Virus record (IMG/VR): IMGVR_UViG_3300030118_002519
Span: 1 to 34,666 of that record
DNA: 34,666 bases
DNA from: a virus
Reading direction: 5' to 3' (one strand)
In this document: piece by piece, positions 1 through 7,612 of the stretch
How the letters are laid out: each line of letters starts with the position of its first letter
Position numbering within the stretch: position 1 is the stretch's first letter
Notes under the pieces: model-generated
What the model saw: only the letters and a program-made list of their open reading frames with translations
What the model was told of the DNA's origin: nothing
Databases searched by the model: none
Position numbers and translations under genes: made by a program

Positions 1-77
1 ATTTAAGAACAGCAGGTACAGATGCTATTACTATTAATTCATCACAAAATGTTGGTATAGGAACTACTTCGCCAAGT
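1..77. repeat. Left copy of 77-bp contig-end repeat
   Basis: Bases 1-77 are identical to 34589-34665. The next base differs (C at 78, T at 34666). Both copies lie in the same reading frame of the same tail-fibre protein family, and the flanking frames join without interruption. The simplest reading is that the contig closes on itself as a circular or circularly permuted genome. A fixed 77-base overlap is also what a k-mer assembler leaves at the ends of a circular contig. The alternative is a real duplication inside a repetitive gene. Confidence 0.85.
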
Positions 78-1526
78 CAGCCTTTAGAAGTTGCAGGTAA
101 CATACAAGCTACAGGCACAAGGTCTATATCAGCTCTTTATGATTCTAACCATTACATGAGACTTGAAGCTAATTCTTCAGGTGGTATTTTAAAAGGTACA
201 GATGGTGGAGTAATAACAACTCTAATTAGAACTTATGGCGGTTCATACTTTAATGGTGGCAATGTTGGTATCGGAACTACATCTCCTTCAGAACCATTAC
301 ACATATCAAATAGTGACCCTAAAATTAGATTACAAGATTCAGATGGTACTAATCAATTTTCAACAATATTTCAAAATGGTGGTGCGTTAAATTTATTATC
401 AAGAAATAATGTTAACAATGGTTTTATAACATTTAAAGCTAGTGATGGCACAACCACAACTGAGTTCGCTAGATTCAATATGTCAGGCAACTTTGGGATT
501 GGAACAACCAGTCCAGCAACTAAGTTAGAAGTTGCAGGAGATATAACCCTACCTTCTGATGGTCAAATAAAATTTAGAGGAACAAATCATTATCCAAGAA
601 TCTTTGCATCAAGTAACGACCTTTTAATAAATTTAGATGATGGTTCTGGTACTAACTTTACAGCATTTAAAATAGATAATGCTACAGGTAATGTTAGTAT
701 CGGCACTACTTCGTCATCGGGTAAGCTAATGGTAAGAGAAGATACTGGTGGAAGTCCAACAAGAATAATTGTTAGTAATGGTGGAAGTGTACAATCAGGA
801 ACTTCATCAAGACTATCTTTTTATGAAGGAACAACTGAAAAAACTTATATAGAAAGAAGAAGAGATGGTTCTGGGAAAACTGCTTTTGTAACACCAGCAG
901 ACGATAATCCGTTTGTTTGGGAAAATGCAAGTGGCGAGTTTATGAGATTCACTAGTTCTAATGTAGGTATAGGAACTACTTCGCCTAGTGAGAAGTTACA
1001 CGTTGACGGCAACATAAAAACAACAGGTATTATCTATTCAGGGGGTTCTTTAAGGGGTAGTAGTGGTAGTGCAACTAAATTGATATTAGACGCTACATCA
1101 ACCACAACTGAATTACACGCAGCTGGCACTACAGGAATAATATTCAAAAATAATGGTAATGCTGAACGCATGAGACTAACTGATACAGGTCTAGGCATAG
1201 GAACTACTTCGCCTACTCAAGCACTTCATGTTGTAGGTAATGGTTTATTTACAGGTGGTTTAACTGTTGGTGATAGTGCTGCTGATACTTTTATAACAAG
1301 AGGACATACACACTTAGCAACTAGTGGAAATAACGTAGGTATAGGCACAACTTCGCCAGATGCACCATTAGACATTAATGGTAATAGATTAAGAATAAGA
1401 ACAGCAAGAACAATAACCAATGCAGATGACAATGGTGAAGTTGGTGAAATTTCATGGGATGCAAATTATCTTTATGTTTGTGTCAACACCGACACATGGA
1501 AACGAGTTGCATTAAGCACATGGTAA
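3..1526 (+). CDS. Tail fibre protein, C-terminal part (5' end cut by contig start)
   Basis: The frame is open from base 3, so the first ATG at 156 is internal and not the start. The 507 residues carry seven copies of a repeat with core GIGTTSP, followed by a short linker such as SEKLHV and a variable segment of 40-100 residues. This pattern is typical of phage fibre shafts and collars. The protein ends with a compact domain ending WKRVALSTW and has no S74 chaperone. Joined in frame to the partial gene that starts at 31999 it would be about 1371 residues. Its role is host-surface recognition on the virion, inferred from the repeat family and the neighbouring tail genes. The next gene is a second fibre-like protein 50 bp downstream. 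Confidence 0.85.
   Translation, partial: LRTAGTDAITINSSQNVGIGTTSPSQPLEVAGNIQATGTRSISALYDSNHYMRLEANSSGGILKGTDGGVITTLIRTYGGSYFNGGNVGIGTTSPSEPLHISNSDPKIRLQDSDGTNQFSTIFQNGGALNLLSRNNVNNGFITFKASDGTTTTEFARFNMSGNFGIGTTSPATKLEVAGDITLPSDGQIKFRGTNHYPRIFASSNDLLINLDDGSGTNFTAFKIDNATGNVSIGTTSSSGKLMVREDTGGSPTRIIVSNGGSVQSGTSSRLSFYEGTTEKTYIERRRDGSGKTAFVTPADDNPFVWENASGEFMRFTSSNVGIGTTSPSEKLHVDGNIKTTGIIYSGGSLRGSSGSATKLILDATSTTTELHAAGTTGIIFKNNGNAERMRLTDTGLGIGTTSPTQALHVVGNGLFTGGLTVGDSAADTFITRGHTHLATSGNNVGIGTTSPDAPLDINGNRLRIRTARTITNADDNGEVGEISWDANYLYVCVNTDTWKRVALSTW
54..1357 (+). repeat. Dispersed 20-bp fibre repeat, left group (7 copies)
   Basis: Copies of GGTATNGGAACTACTTCGCC or close variants lie at 54-73, 267-286, 495-514, 696-715, 966-985, 1194-1213 and 1338-1357. 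They encode GIGTTSP in frame. The copies at 54 and 966 are identical, and several others differ at one or two bases. The rarely used TCG codon is kept in most copies, so identity at DNA level exceeds what the protein requires. Confidence 0.85.
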
Positions 1527-1576
1527 AAATAACAGAAAATAATGTATAATTTTATGAATAACAAAAGGAAATAACT

Positions 1577-2791
1577 ATGCCATCATATACAACTAATTTA
1601 AACCTAGCTAAACCAACAGTCGGTGGTGATACTAACCAGTGGGGTGGCTATCTTAATACAAATACAGATACCCTGGATGGTATTTTTAATGGTGCTGGTA
1701 CAGGAACATCTGTAGGCCTACAAGTTGGCTCTGGCAAAACTTTAAAAGTTGGTGGTACATTAACAGCCACAGGCGTAGTGCAATTAACAGGATCTCAAAA
1801 CGAACTTAGATTTTTTGAAGCTATTGGTGGTGCTGACAACTATGTAGCACTTAAAGCACCAAACGAAATGAGTGGGAATAATAATTACTCATTAGTTTTA
1901 CCTGCTGCTCAAGGTACAGCAGGACAATTCTTAAAACTATCAAGTTTATCTGGTTCAGAAGGTTTGTTACAATTCGCTGATGCAGGCGGTCAAGCCGATA
2001 ATTATTTTGCTAGTTCTGGTTTATTAAACAAAGACTTGGGAGTTGGGCTTCATCTTAAGATAGCTGATACAGGAGCTAGTGTAAGTTCTAATGCTGATGA
2101 ATTAGTTATAGAAAATACAAGTGATGCAGGTTTATCAATCCTAACAGCTAATGATGCTGGTGGCTATGTTAAGTTTGGTGATCCTCAAGATGATAATGCT
2201 GGTGAAATTGCTTACACCCATGATGACAATAATCTTACTTTTAGTAGTGGTGGTGTAATTAATTTTAAAACTAATAACACCAATAGAATGAGTATTGCTA
2301 GCGATGGAGATTTAAATTTTGCATCAGGTCAATTACAATTACTTGCTGATAACTCTGCTGCAACAACAACAGCAAAATGGGATAGGGGTGCTGGACAAGG
2401 CGGAAATACTTCTATAGCTTTACAATTTTGTCATGGTGGAAGTGTAAAAGGAAGTATTGGTTATAATGATGGAAGCACCTCATATAATACTTCTTCAGAT
2501 TACAGACTTAAAGAAAATGAAGTAGCTATATCTGATGGCATAACAAGACTTAAAACTTTAAAACCTTACAGATTTAATTTTAAAACCAACCCAGATAAAA
2601 CAGTAGATGGTTTTTTTGCACATGAAGTTACAGCAGTACCAGAAGCAATTACTGGTGAAAAAGATGGTGAAGAAATGCAAGGCATTGACCAATCTAAACT
2701 TGTGCCTTTAATTACCGCAGCACTACAAGAAGCAATAACAAAAATCGAGTCACTAGAAAGTGAAATAGACCAACTAAAAGGAGTAAACTAA
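1577..2791 (+). CDS. Tail fibre protein with C-terminal S74 intramolecular chaperone
   Basis: This is a 404-residue protein. Residues 1-40 (TTNLNLAKP, WGGYLNTNTDTLDGIF) match the N-terminus of the larger fibre starting at 31999 ([25 protein letters not shown]), which suggests a shared virion-anchoring domain. The C-terminal 100 residues (about 306-404) begin with SSDYRLKENE, contain FFAHEV, and end in an amphipathic helix. This is the Peptidase_S74 / endosialidase-type chaperone that trimerises fibres and then cleaves itself off at the Ser of the SD motif. The middle is beta-rich and variable. The SD AAAGGAAAT precedes the ATG. It probably forms a trimeric fibre or spike; its receptor is unknown. 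Confidence 0.85.
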   Translation: MPSYTTNLNLAKPTVGGDTNQWGGYLNTNTDTLDGIFNGAGTGTSVGLQVGSGKTLKVGGTLTATGVVQLTGSQNELRFFEAIGGADNYVALKAPNEMSGNNNYSLVLPAAQGTAGQFLKLSSLSGSEGLLQFADAGGQADNYFASSGLLNKDLGVGLHLKIADTGASVSSNADELVIENTSDAGLSILTANDAGGYVKFGDPQDDNAGEIAYTHDDNNLTFSSGGVINFKTNNTNRMSIASDGDLNFASGQLQLLADNSAATTTAKWDRGAGQGGNTSIALQFCHGGSVKGSIGYNDGSTSYNTSSDYRLKENEVAISDGITRLKTLKPYRFNFKTNPDKTVDGFFAHEVTAVPEAITGEKDGEEMQGIDQSKLVPLITAALQEAITKIESLESEIDQLKGVN

Positions 2792-2792
2792 A

Positions 2793-3137
2793 ATGGCTAT
2801 AGAATATAATTGGGATTGTCAGACAGTTGACTATTATCCCGAACACGATGACCACTCACAAGTGGTATTTAATGTGCATTGGAGAATCAATGCTGTCAGC
2901 GATGAAAAAGACAGTGAAGATAATTTTTATGCAGCAAGCGTATATGGTACACAATCTTTAAATGTAGATGATATTGAAAACTTTATCCCTTACGCAGACT
3001 TAACCAATGAAATTGTTACTGGTTGGGTTGAAGGTGTAATGGGTGAAGAAGAAGTTCAGAACTTAAAAGATAGTTTAGCAAAACAAATTGCTGATTTAAT
3101 AGATCCAAAAGTCGTAACAGGCCATATCGGAAGTTAA
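2793..3137 (+). CDS. Small conserved protein beside tail fibres, unknown function
   Basis: This is a 114-residue acidic protein starting one base after the fibre stop. It has a beta-rich first half (YNWDCQTVDYY, VVFNVHWRINA), then ENFIPYADLTNEIVTGWVEGVMG and a C-terminal helix. The layout of a short strand region, then 'PYADLT.E.V..W' and a helix ending in Gln/Ile repeats, resembles small proteins that sit next to fibre genes in many marine phages. I recall such a family as DUF7936-like, but the assignment was not checked. There is no signal peptide or catalytic motif. Placement suggests a fibre-assembly helper or minor structural protein; this is inference. Confidence 0.75.
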   Translation: MAIEYNWDCQTVDYYPEHDDHSQVVFNVHWRINAVSDEKDSEDNFYAASVYGTQSLNVDDIENFIPYADLTNEIVTGWVEGVMGEEEVQNLKDSLAKQIADLIDPKVVTGHIGS

Positions 3138-3141
3138 GTGA

Positions 3142-4914
3142 ATGGCATTAATCCCCGTTACACCACCAGCAGGTATCGTTAAGAACGGTACTGAGTATGC
3201 AACTAAAGGTCGTTGGGTAGATGGGGATTTAGTTCGTTTTGAAAACGGCTATCTCACTCCAATCAAGGGGTGGAATAAACTTAGACCAAATCCAGTAGGT
3301 AGAATATTTAGTGGTACAGTTAGTACCACTGCTAGTAGTTTTATTATTACTATTACTACCACTACCGCACATGGAGCAATAGTAGGTGAAAAAATTAATT
3401 TACATGGTTTTGCTGCAACAGGCGGTATGCCAGCTAGTCAAATAAATCAAACCTATACGATTGCTTCAGTACCAAGTACTACAACTTTTACTATCAATAC
3501 ATTTCAAACAAATGTGCCAAGCATTGCTGCTACTTCAACACACACATCAAGTGCTTCAGAGGTTGTCTTAACAGCTACACCAACAGGCATGTATGCTTAC
3601 TACGATAACGATGGTAAAGAAGTTTTAGCTGTTGGCACAAGAAACGGTGTTTTAATTTACTATGAAGAAGTTTGGTATGACATTACCCCAACAGGTTTTG
3701 TTGGTGATGATACTTTATCACCACTTGGTTTTGGTGCTCACCATTTTGGCGTAGAAGATTTTGGTGATGCTCGTTCACAGTCAGGTTTATCTTTTGATAC
3801 CACAACTTTTTCTTTTGATAACTTTGGTGAAATATTATTATTCTGTTCGCCCTCTGATGGCAAAATATATGAGTGGAATCCTAATGCCCCAGCAACGATA
3901 GCAAGTGTCGTTACAGGAGCACCAACAAACTGTGAAGGTGTGTTAGTTACAAATGAAAGGCATGTTGTGGCCCTAGGAGCAGGTGGCGATCCTAGAAAGA
4001 TTGCTTGGTCATCAAGAGAAACACTAAACACTTGGACAGCTTCAGCCACTAACACAGCAGGTGATTTACAAGTACCAACAGGAGGCAGAATTATTGCTGG
4101 TATTAAATATCAAACAGATATTATCATTTATACCGATACTGGTATTGCCAGAATGTACTATACAGGTTCTCCTTTTATTTATGGTATTCAAGATGCAGGT
4201 ACAAACTGTAAGGCAATTAGCCCTAGAACAATTATTTCTGCTGGTTCTTTTTTAGCCTGGATGGGTGAAAACTCATTTTTTATATACAACGGTGCAATAA
4301 AAGAAATTAAATCAGATGTGCATGATTTTATATATGACAATATAAATTACACTTATAGACCTACTTCCTGTGGTGGACACAATTCTAATTACAATGAAAT
4401 GTGGTTTTTCTTTCCAACAGGCGTGAGTCTTGTGCCAAATAAATATGTTATTTGGAATTACATTGATAATGTTTGGTCTATTGGTTCTATGGATAGATCC
4501 TGTTGGATAGATCAGGGTGTATTTAATTTACCGATTGCTTGCGATAGTCTTGGTAATGTTTTTGAACATGAAAGCGATGTTGCTTTAAACAACTCTGAGA
4601 ATGTTGGTATTCAAGTACCCTTTTGTGAAACAGCACCAATGGAAATTGCTCAAGGCAGTAATTTAGTACAATGCAATCAAATTCTTCCAGATGAAGATGC
4701 TAATACTTTACCAGGTGTTACTATTAGTTTTAGGGGCAGGTTTAACCCATTAGGTGCAGAAACAAACTTTGGTAATTTTAATTTTGATGCAGATGGATAT
4801 ACTGATGCTAGGTTCACAGCTAGACAAGTACAAATGAAAGTTACAGGTGATGGTTCACAACCATTCCAAGTTGGTAATATACGATTAGATGTCAAAAAGA
4901 GAGGTAAAAGATAA
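3142..4914 (+). CDS. Tail hub / DNA-stabilisation-like structural protein
   Basis: This is a 590-residue protein. The N-terminus (PPAGIVKNGTEYATKGRWVDGDLVRFENGY) is typical of large podovirus tail proteins annotated as stabilisation or P22 gp10-like hub proteins. A Thr/Ser-rich strand region (residues about 55-140) is inserted before a body with repeated beta-blade-like stretches (WNPNAP, WSSRETLNTW, MWFFFPTG, VIWNYIDNVWSIG). That composition fits a beta-propeller closing the tail tube. It lies between fibre and ejection-protein genes, the usual place for tail-hub genes. The stop overlaps the next start (TAATG). The exact P22 equivalent is uncertain, but the structural role is fairly secure. 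Confidence 0.7.
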   Translation: MALIPVTPPAGIVKNGTEYATKGRWVDGDLVRFENGYLTPIKGWNKLRPNPVGRIFSGTVSTTASSFIITITTTTAHGAIVGEKINLHGFAATGGMPASQINQTYTIASVPSTTTFTINTFQTNVPSIAATSTHTSSASEVVLTATPTGMYAYYDNDGKEVLAVGTRNGVLIYYEEVWYDITPTGFVGDDTLSPLGFGAHHFGVEDFGDARSQSGLSFDTTTFSFDNFGEILLFCSPSDGKIYEWNPNAPATIASVVTGAPTNCEGVLVTNERHVVALGAGGDPRKIAWSSRETLNTWTASATNTAGDLQVPTGGRIIAGIKYQTDIIIYTDTGIARMYYTGSPFIYGIQDAGTNCKAISPRTIISAGSFLAWMGENSFFIYNGAIKEIKSDVHDFIYDNINYTYRPTSCGGHNSNYNEMWFFFPTGVSLVPNKYVIWNYIDNVWSIGSMDRSCWIDQGVFNLPIACDSLGNVFEHESDVALNNSENVGIQVPFCETAPMEIAQGSNLVQCNQILPDEDANTLPGVTISFRGRFNPLGAETNFGNFNFDADGYTDARFTARQVQMKVTGDGSQPFQVGNIRLDVKKRGKR

Positions 4915-5141
4915 TGGCTAGAAGGTCTTTACAAAAACCATCTGGAAATTTTGATATTGATTACCAAAATTATTTAGTCTCTGAAATAGAATACCGAGAT
5001 GGTTTATCTTTTAAGAAAGGTGAGCGAATAGAAGTGGGTGGAGGCGATTTAACAGAATTAGTATTAGTAAGTCCAAATGGAACAAAATATAAAATTAGTG
5101 TCGCAAATGACGGAACTCTCTCAGCTACAGCAACAATCTAA
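4914..5141 (+). CDS. Small hypothetical virion-module protein
   Basis: This is a 75-residue protein whose ATG overlaps the preceding stop codon. The basic N-terminus (MARRSLQKPSG) is followed by a beta-strand-rich part (LVLVSPNGTKYKISVANDGTLSA) that looks like a small beta-sandwich or a strand-loop-strand unit. There is no membrane segment or enzyme motif. The 3' end overlaps the next gene by 35 bases in another frame. Tight coupling to the hub gene suggests a tail accessory protein. I do not recognise the family. Confidence 0.7.
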   Translation: MARRSLQKPSGNFDIDYQNYLVSEIEYRDGLSFKKGERIEVGGGDLTELVLVSPNGTKYKISVANDGTLSATATI

Positions 5142-5511
5142 AATATTAGAGCCGTGGGAGATAGAGTGGCAAAGGTGTAAACCTTGGATTGAAAAAGCGG
5201 TTAAACACCAAGATATGTATAGTATCGAGGATGTAGAAGAACAAATTAGTAAGGGCATTTTTGCTTTATGGCCTGGGAAAAATAGTGCTATAATAACGGA
5301 GATAGTTGTCTTTCCCCAGATTAAGACACTTAACATACTGTTCTGCGGGGGAGATTATTCAGAACTACAATCAATAGTTGACACTTCTATTGAACAGTTT
5401 GCCAAACAATTAGGAATTAAACGCCTCTACGGTGGAGGCAGGAAAGGATGGCTTAGAAAGCTAAAAGGCAAAGGCTGGAAAAGCGAATATTTAATAAGTA
5501 AAGAATTATGA
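5107..5511 (+). CDS. GNAT-like small phage protein of the tail module
   Basis: I use the ATG at 5107 (MTELSQLQQQ). An in-frame ATG exists at 5077 but gives a longer overlap with the previous gene. The product is 134 residues. The pattern WIEKAVKHQDMYSIEDV, FALWPGKNSAIITEIVVFPQ, LNILFCGGDY, KRLYGGGRKGWLRKLKGKGWK matches a common phage family with an acetyltransferase-like (GNAT) fold that sits between tail and ejection genes. Substrate and activity are unknown, and a classical acetyl-CoA loop is not evident. It ends in an ATGA overlap with the next gene. The family resemblance is from memory. Confidence 0.75.
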   Translation: MTELSQLQQQSKILEPWEIEWQRCKPWIEKAVKHQDMYSIEDVEEQISKGIFALWPGKNSAIITEIVVFPQIKTLNILFCGGDYSELQSIVDTSIEQFAKQLGIKRLYGGGRKGWLRKLKGKGWKSEYLISKEL

Positions 5512-6323
5512 GCAAAGGAAAATCAACAACAACCACAACCACTGATCCAGCAATCGCAGCAATGCAAACAGACCTATATAATAGAGCTAAAGGCATTGCA
5601 GCTTTACCTTTTACACCCTACACAGGGCCAAGGGTTGCAGGATTCAATCCAGATCAATTAGCTGGCTTTGATGCAACTAGAAATATGTTTGGCCAATCAA
5701 TGGCTTTAGACCCAAGAGGTCAATTAGCTGGTATGGGCCAAGCACCATTAGACATAAACTCTTTTTACAATCCATACCAAGAACAAGTTATAGATAATGC
5801 TATGGCTGACTTAAATAGAGGGAGACAATTACAAATACAATCAGACCAAGATGCAGCCATCGGCAGAGGTGCTTTTGGTGGATCTCGTTCAGCAGTCTTA
5901 GAAGCAGAAACAAACAGAAACTTTGCAGACAGAGCAGGTAATATTGCAGCCAATTTAAGACAACAAGGTTTTGATAGTTCTGTTGCTAATGCTATGGCAG
6001 ACAGAAACTTTCGTTCTGGTATTAACCAAGGTTTGCTTAGTGACCAGTTTAGAAACTTAGGTTTACTATCTGGTATTGGTGCACAACAACAGGGCTTACA
6101 ACAAGGAGCTATGGATGCAGGTTACAATGAGTTCTTGAGAGGTATTAATTATCCAGCACAACAGCTTGGTTTGCTTGCTCAAGGTGTTAGTGCATTGCCT
6201 AATCAACAATCTAAAACACAAAGTTACAGACCTGGTTTTGGTGACTTCTTAGGTGGTGCTGCTGGATTAGTAGGCTCTATGTATGCTGGTGGATTTAACC
6301 CATTTGGACTTTTTAAAACTTAG
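5508..6323 (+). CDS. Internal virion / DNA ejection protein A
   Basis: This is a 271-residue protein overlapping the preceding gene by ATGA. The N-terminus is Ser/Thr/Lys-rich (MSKGKSTTTTTTDPA). A Gln/Ala/Asn-rich helical body follows (NPYQEQVIDNAMADLNRGRQ, GAFGGSRSAVLEAETNR), then a Gly-rich tail (FLGGAAGLVGSMYAGG). Such proteins are found at this place in podovirus genomes as internal or ejection proteins that form part of the trans-envelope DNA conduit. It is followed by two larger genes of the same type, giving the three-protein set expected for P22- or T7-like ejection. Function is inferred from composition and order. Confidence 0.7.
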   Translation: MSKGKSTTTTTTDPAIAAMQTDLYNRAKGIAALPFTPYTGPRVAGFNPDQLAGFDATRNMFGQSMALDPRGQLAGMGQAPLDINSFYNPYQEQVIDNAMADLNRGRQLQIQSDQDAAIGRGAFGGSRSAVLEAETNRNFADRAGNIAANLRQQGFDSSVANAMADRNFRSGINQGLLSDQFRNLGLLSGIGAQQQGLQQGAMDAGYNEFLRGINYPAQQLGLLAQGVSALPNQQSKTQSYRPGFGDFLGGAAGLVGSMYAGGFNPFGLFKT

Positions 6324-6329
6324 AAAACA

Positions 6330-7610
6330 ATGACTGAATTAGAAAAATTTAATTTAATGTTACAGGGTGGTTATAACCCTATGGGCGGTGGTATTAACAC
6401 CAACCAAATGAATGACTTTATAGCTGCTGGTTTTAGAAAACCTTTTGATAACAAACCAGTAATGCAAAATCTTTTTAATACACAACAATTTAGTCAAAAT
6501 GTTGAAGATAAAAAACAAGCAGACCAAAGACTTAAAAACCAACAACTTGGTAATTTTCTTTTGGCTTTTAGTGATACTTTAAGAGGTGTTAATCCAGCTC
6601 AAGGTGTTTTACAAAGACAAGAAATATTTCAACAACAAGCAGATGAAAGAAAAGCTGAAGAAGAAAGAAATAGAATATTAGCTAGTATGTCAGATGACGT
6701 AAGAAAAATATTTGAAACTTATGGGCCTGTTGCAGCATTTCAATATAAACAAGCTCAAGACAACGCTGAGATCACTGCTTTACAAAAACAAAGAGAAGCA
6801 CAGGCATTTAGAGATGCAGGGCTTGATGAAAGAAGTATATCTTTATTTACAGACACAGATTTAAGTGTTGATGAAATTTTAAAACTTACTGGCCCATCAG
6901 AAAATGAACAAAAAATTGCAGATTTAATAGCGAGCGGTTTGACAGAAAATCAAGCAAAACTCAAAGTTGCTGGAGTCAGCGATAAATACGTTTTTGAAAT
7001 TAATAAAAATGGACAAATTAAAAAATCAATAGACGATTTAGATAAAGAAATTAATGAACAATATATTTCTTCAGAAGGACTACAAAAAATAGATCAAGGT
7101 TTTGGTCTTAAAGACACAATAGACAATATCGCTAACCAAGCTCTTGGCCCTATAGTTGGAACACCAGCAAAAGATACCAATAAAGCAATCGCTGCAAAAA
7201 AAGTTTTAAATGAAAATTTAAGAGAAAGATTTGTTAATCAATATTCAGGCAGACCAAGCGTTTATTTAAACCAAAGAATTGATGCTTTATTACCACAAGA
7301 TGTTTATATGCCTGAGTTCGATGCACTACAAAGATATACAGAAATTAGTAGAGTTTTAGTTCAAGCAAAACAAGAGCTTAAAGAAAATATTGAGAGTGGT
7401 TTATATGAGGGTTTAGATTTACTAAATTTACAAAATGAATATAAAAGCACATCAATACTTTTAAAAGACTTAGCAGTAGCTACAGGAAACTTAAAAGGTG
7501 ATGAAAAAGTATCATTAGAACAAGTTAATGAAAATTTTTCCTCTACAGGTAAATATGCTAAAGGACAATATGATCCTGTATTTTTAAACAATACAAACAA
7601 AGAAGAATAA
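6330..7610 (+). CDS. Internal virion / DNA ejection protein B
   Basis: This is a 426-residue protein, strongly helical and rich in Lys, Glu, Gln and Asn. Residues about 75-120 (FSDTLRGVNPAQGV, QRQEIFQQQADERKAEEE) look like a coiled coil. There is no membrane segment. It lies six bases after ejection protein A and two bases before the large ejection protein, so the three are probably co-translated and co-packaged. I have no sequence-specific family name; the role is inferred from position and coiled-coil content. Confidence 0.65.
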   Translation: MTELEKFNLMLQGGYNPMGGGINTNQMNDFIAAGFRKPFDNKPVMQNLFNTQQFSQNVEDKKQADQRLKNQQLGNFLLAFSDTLRGVNPAQGVLQRQEIFQQQADERKAEEERNRILASMSDDVRKIFETYGPVAAFQYKQAQDNAEITALQKQREAQAFRDAGLDERSISLFTDTDLSVDEILKLTGPSENEQKIADLIASGLTENQAKLKVAGVSDKYVFEINKNGQIKKSIDDLDKEINEQYISSEGLQKIDQGFGLKDTIDNIANQALGPIVGTPAKDTNKAIAAKKVLNENLRERFVNQYSGRPSVYLNQRIDALLPQDVYMPEFDALQRYTEISRVLVQAKQELKENIESGLYEGLDLLNLQNEYKSTSILLKDLAVATGNLKGDEKVSLEQVNENFSSTGKYAKGQYDPVFLNNTNKEE

Positions 7611-7612
7611 AC

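Noticed and set aside
156-158. ATG at 156 as the start of the left fibre gene
   Set aside because: The frame is open to base 3 and continues in phase from the gene at the right end, so this ATG is internal.
3738-4055. 105-residue minus-strand frame in the tail hub gene
   Set aside because: It is fully inside a well-supported plus-strand gene and has no recognisable domain.
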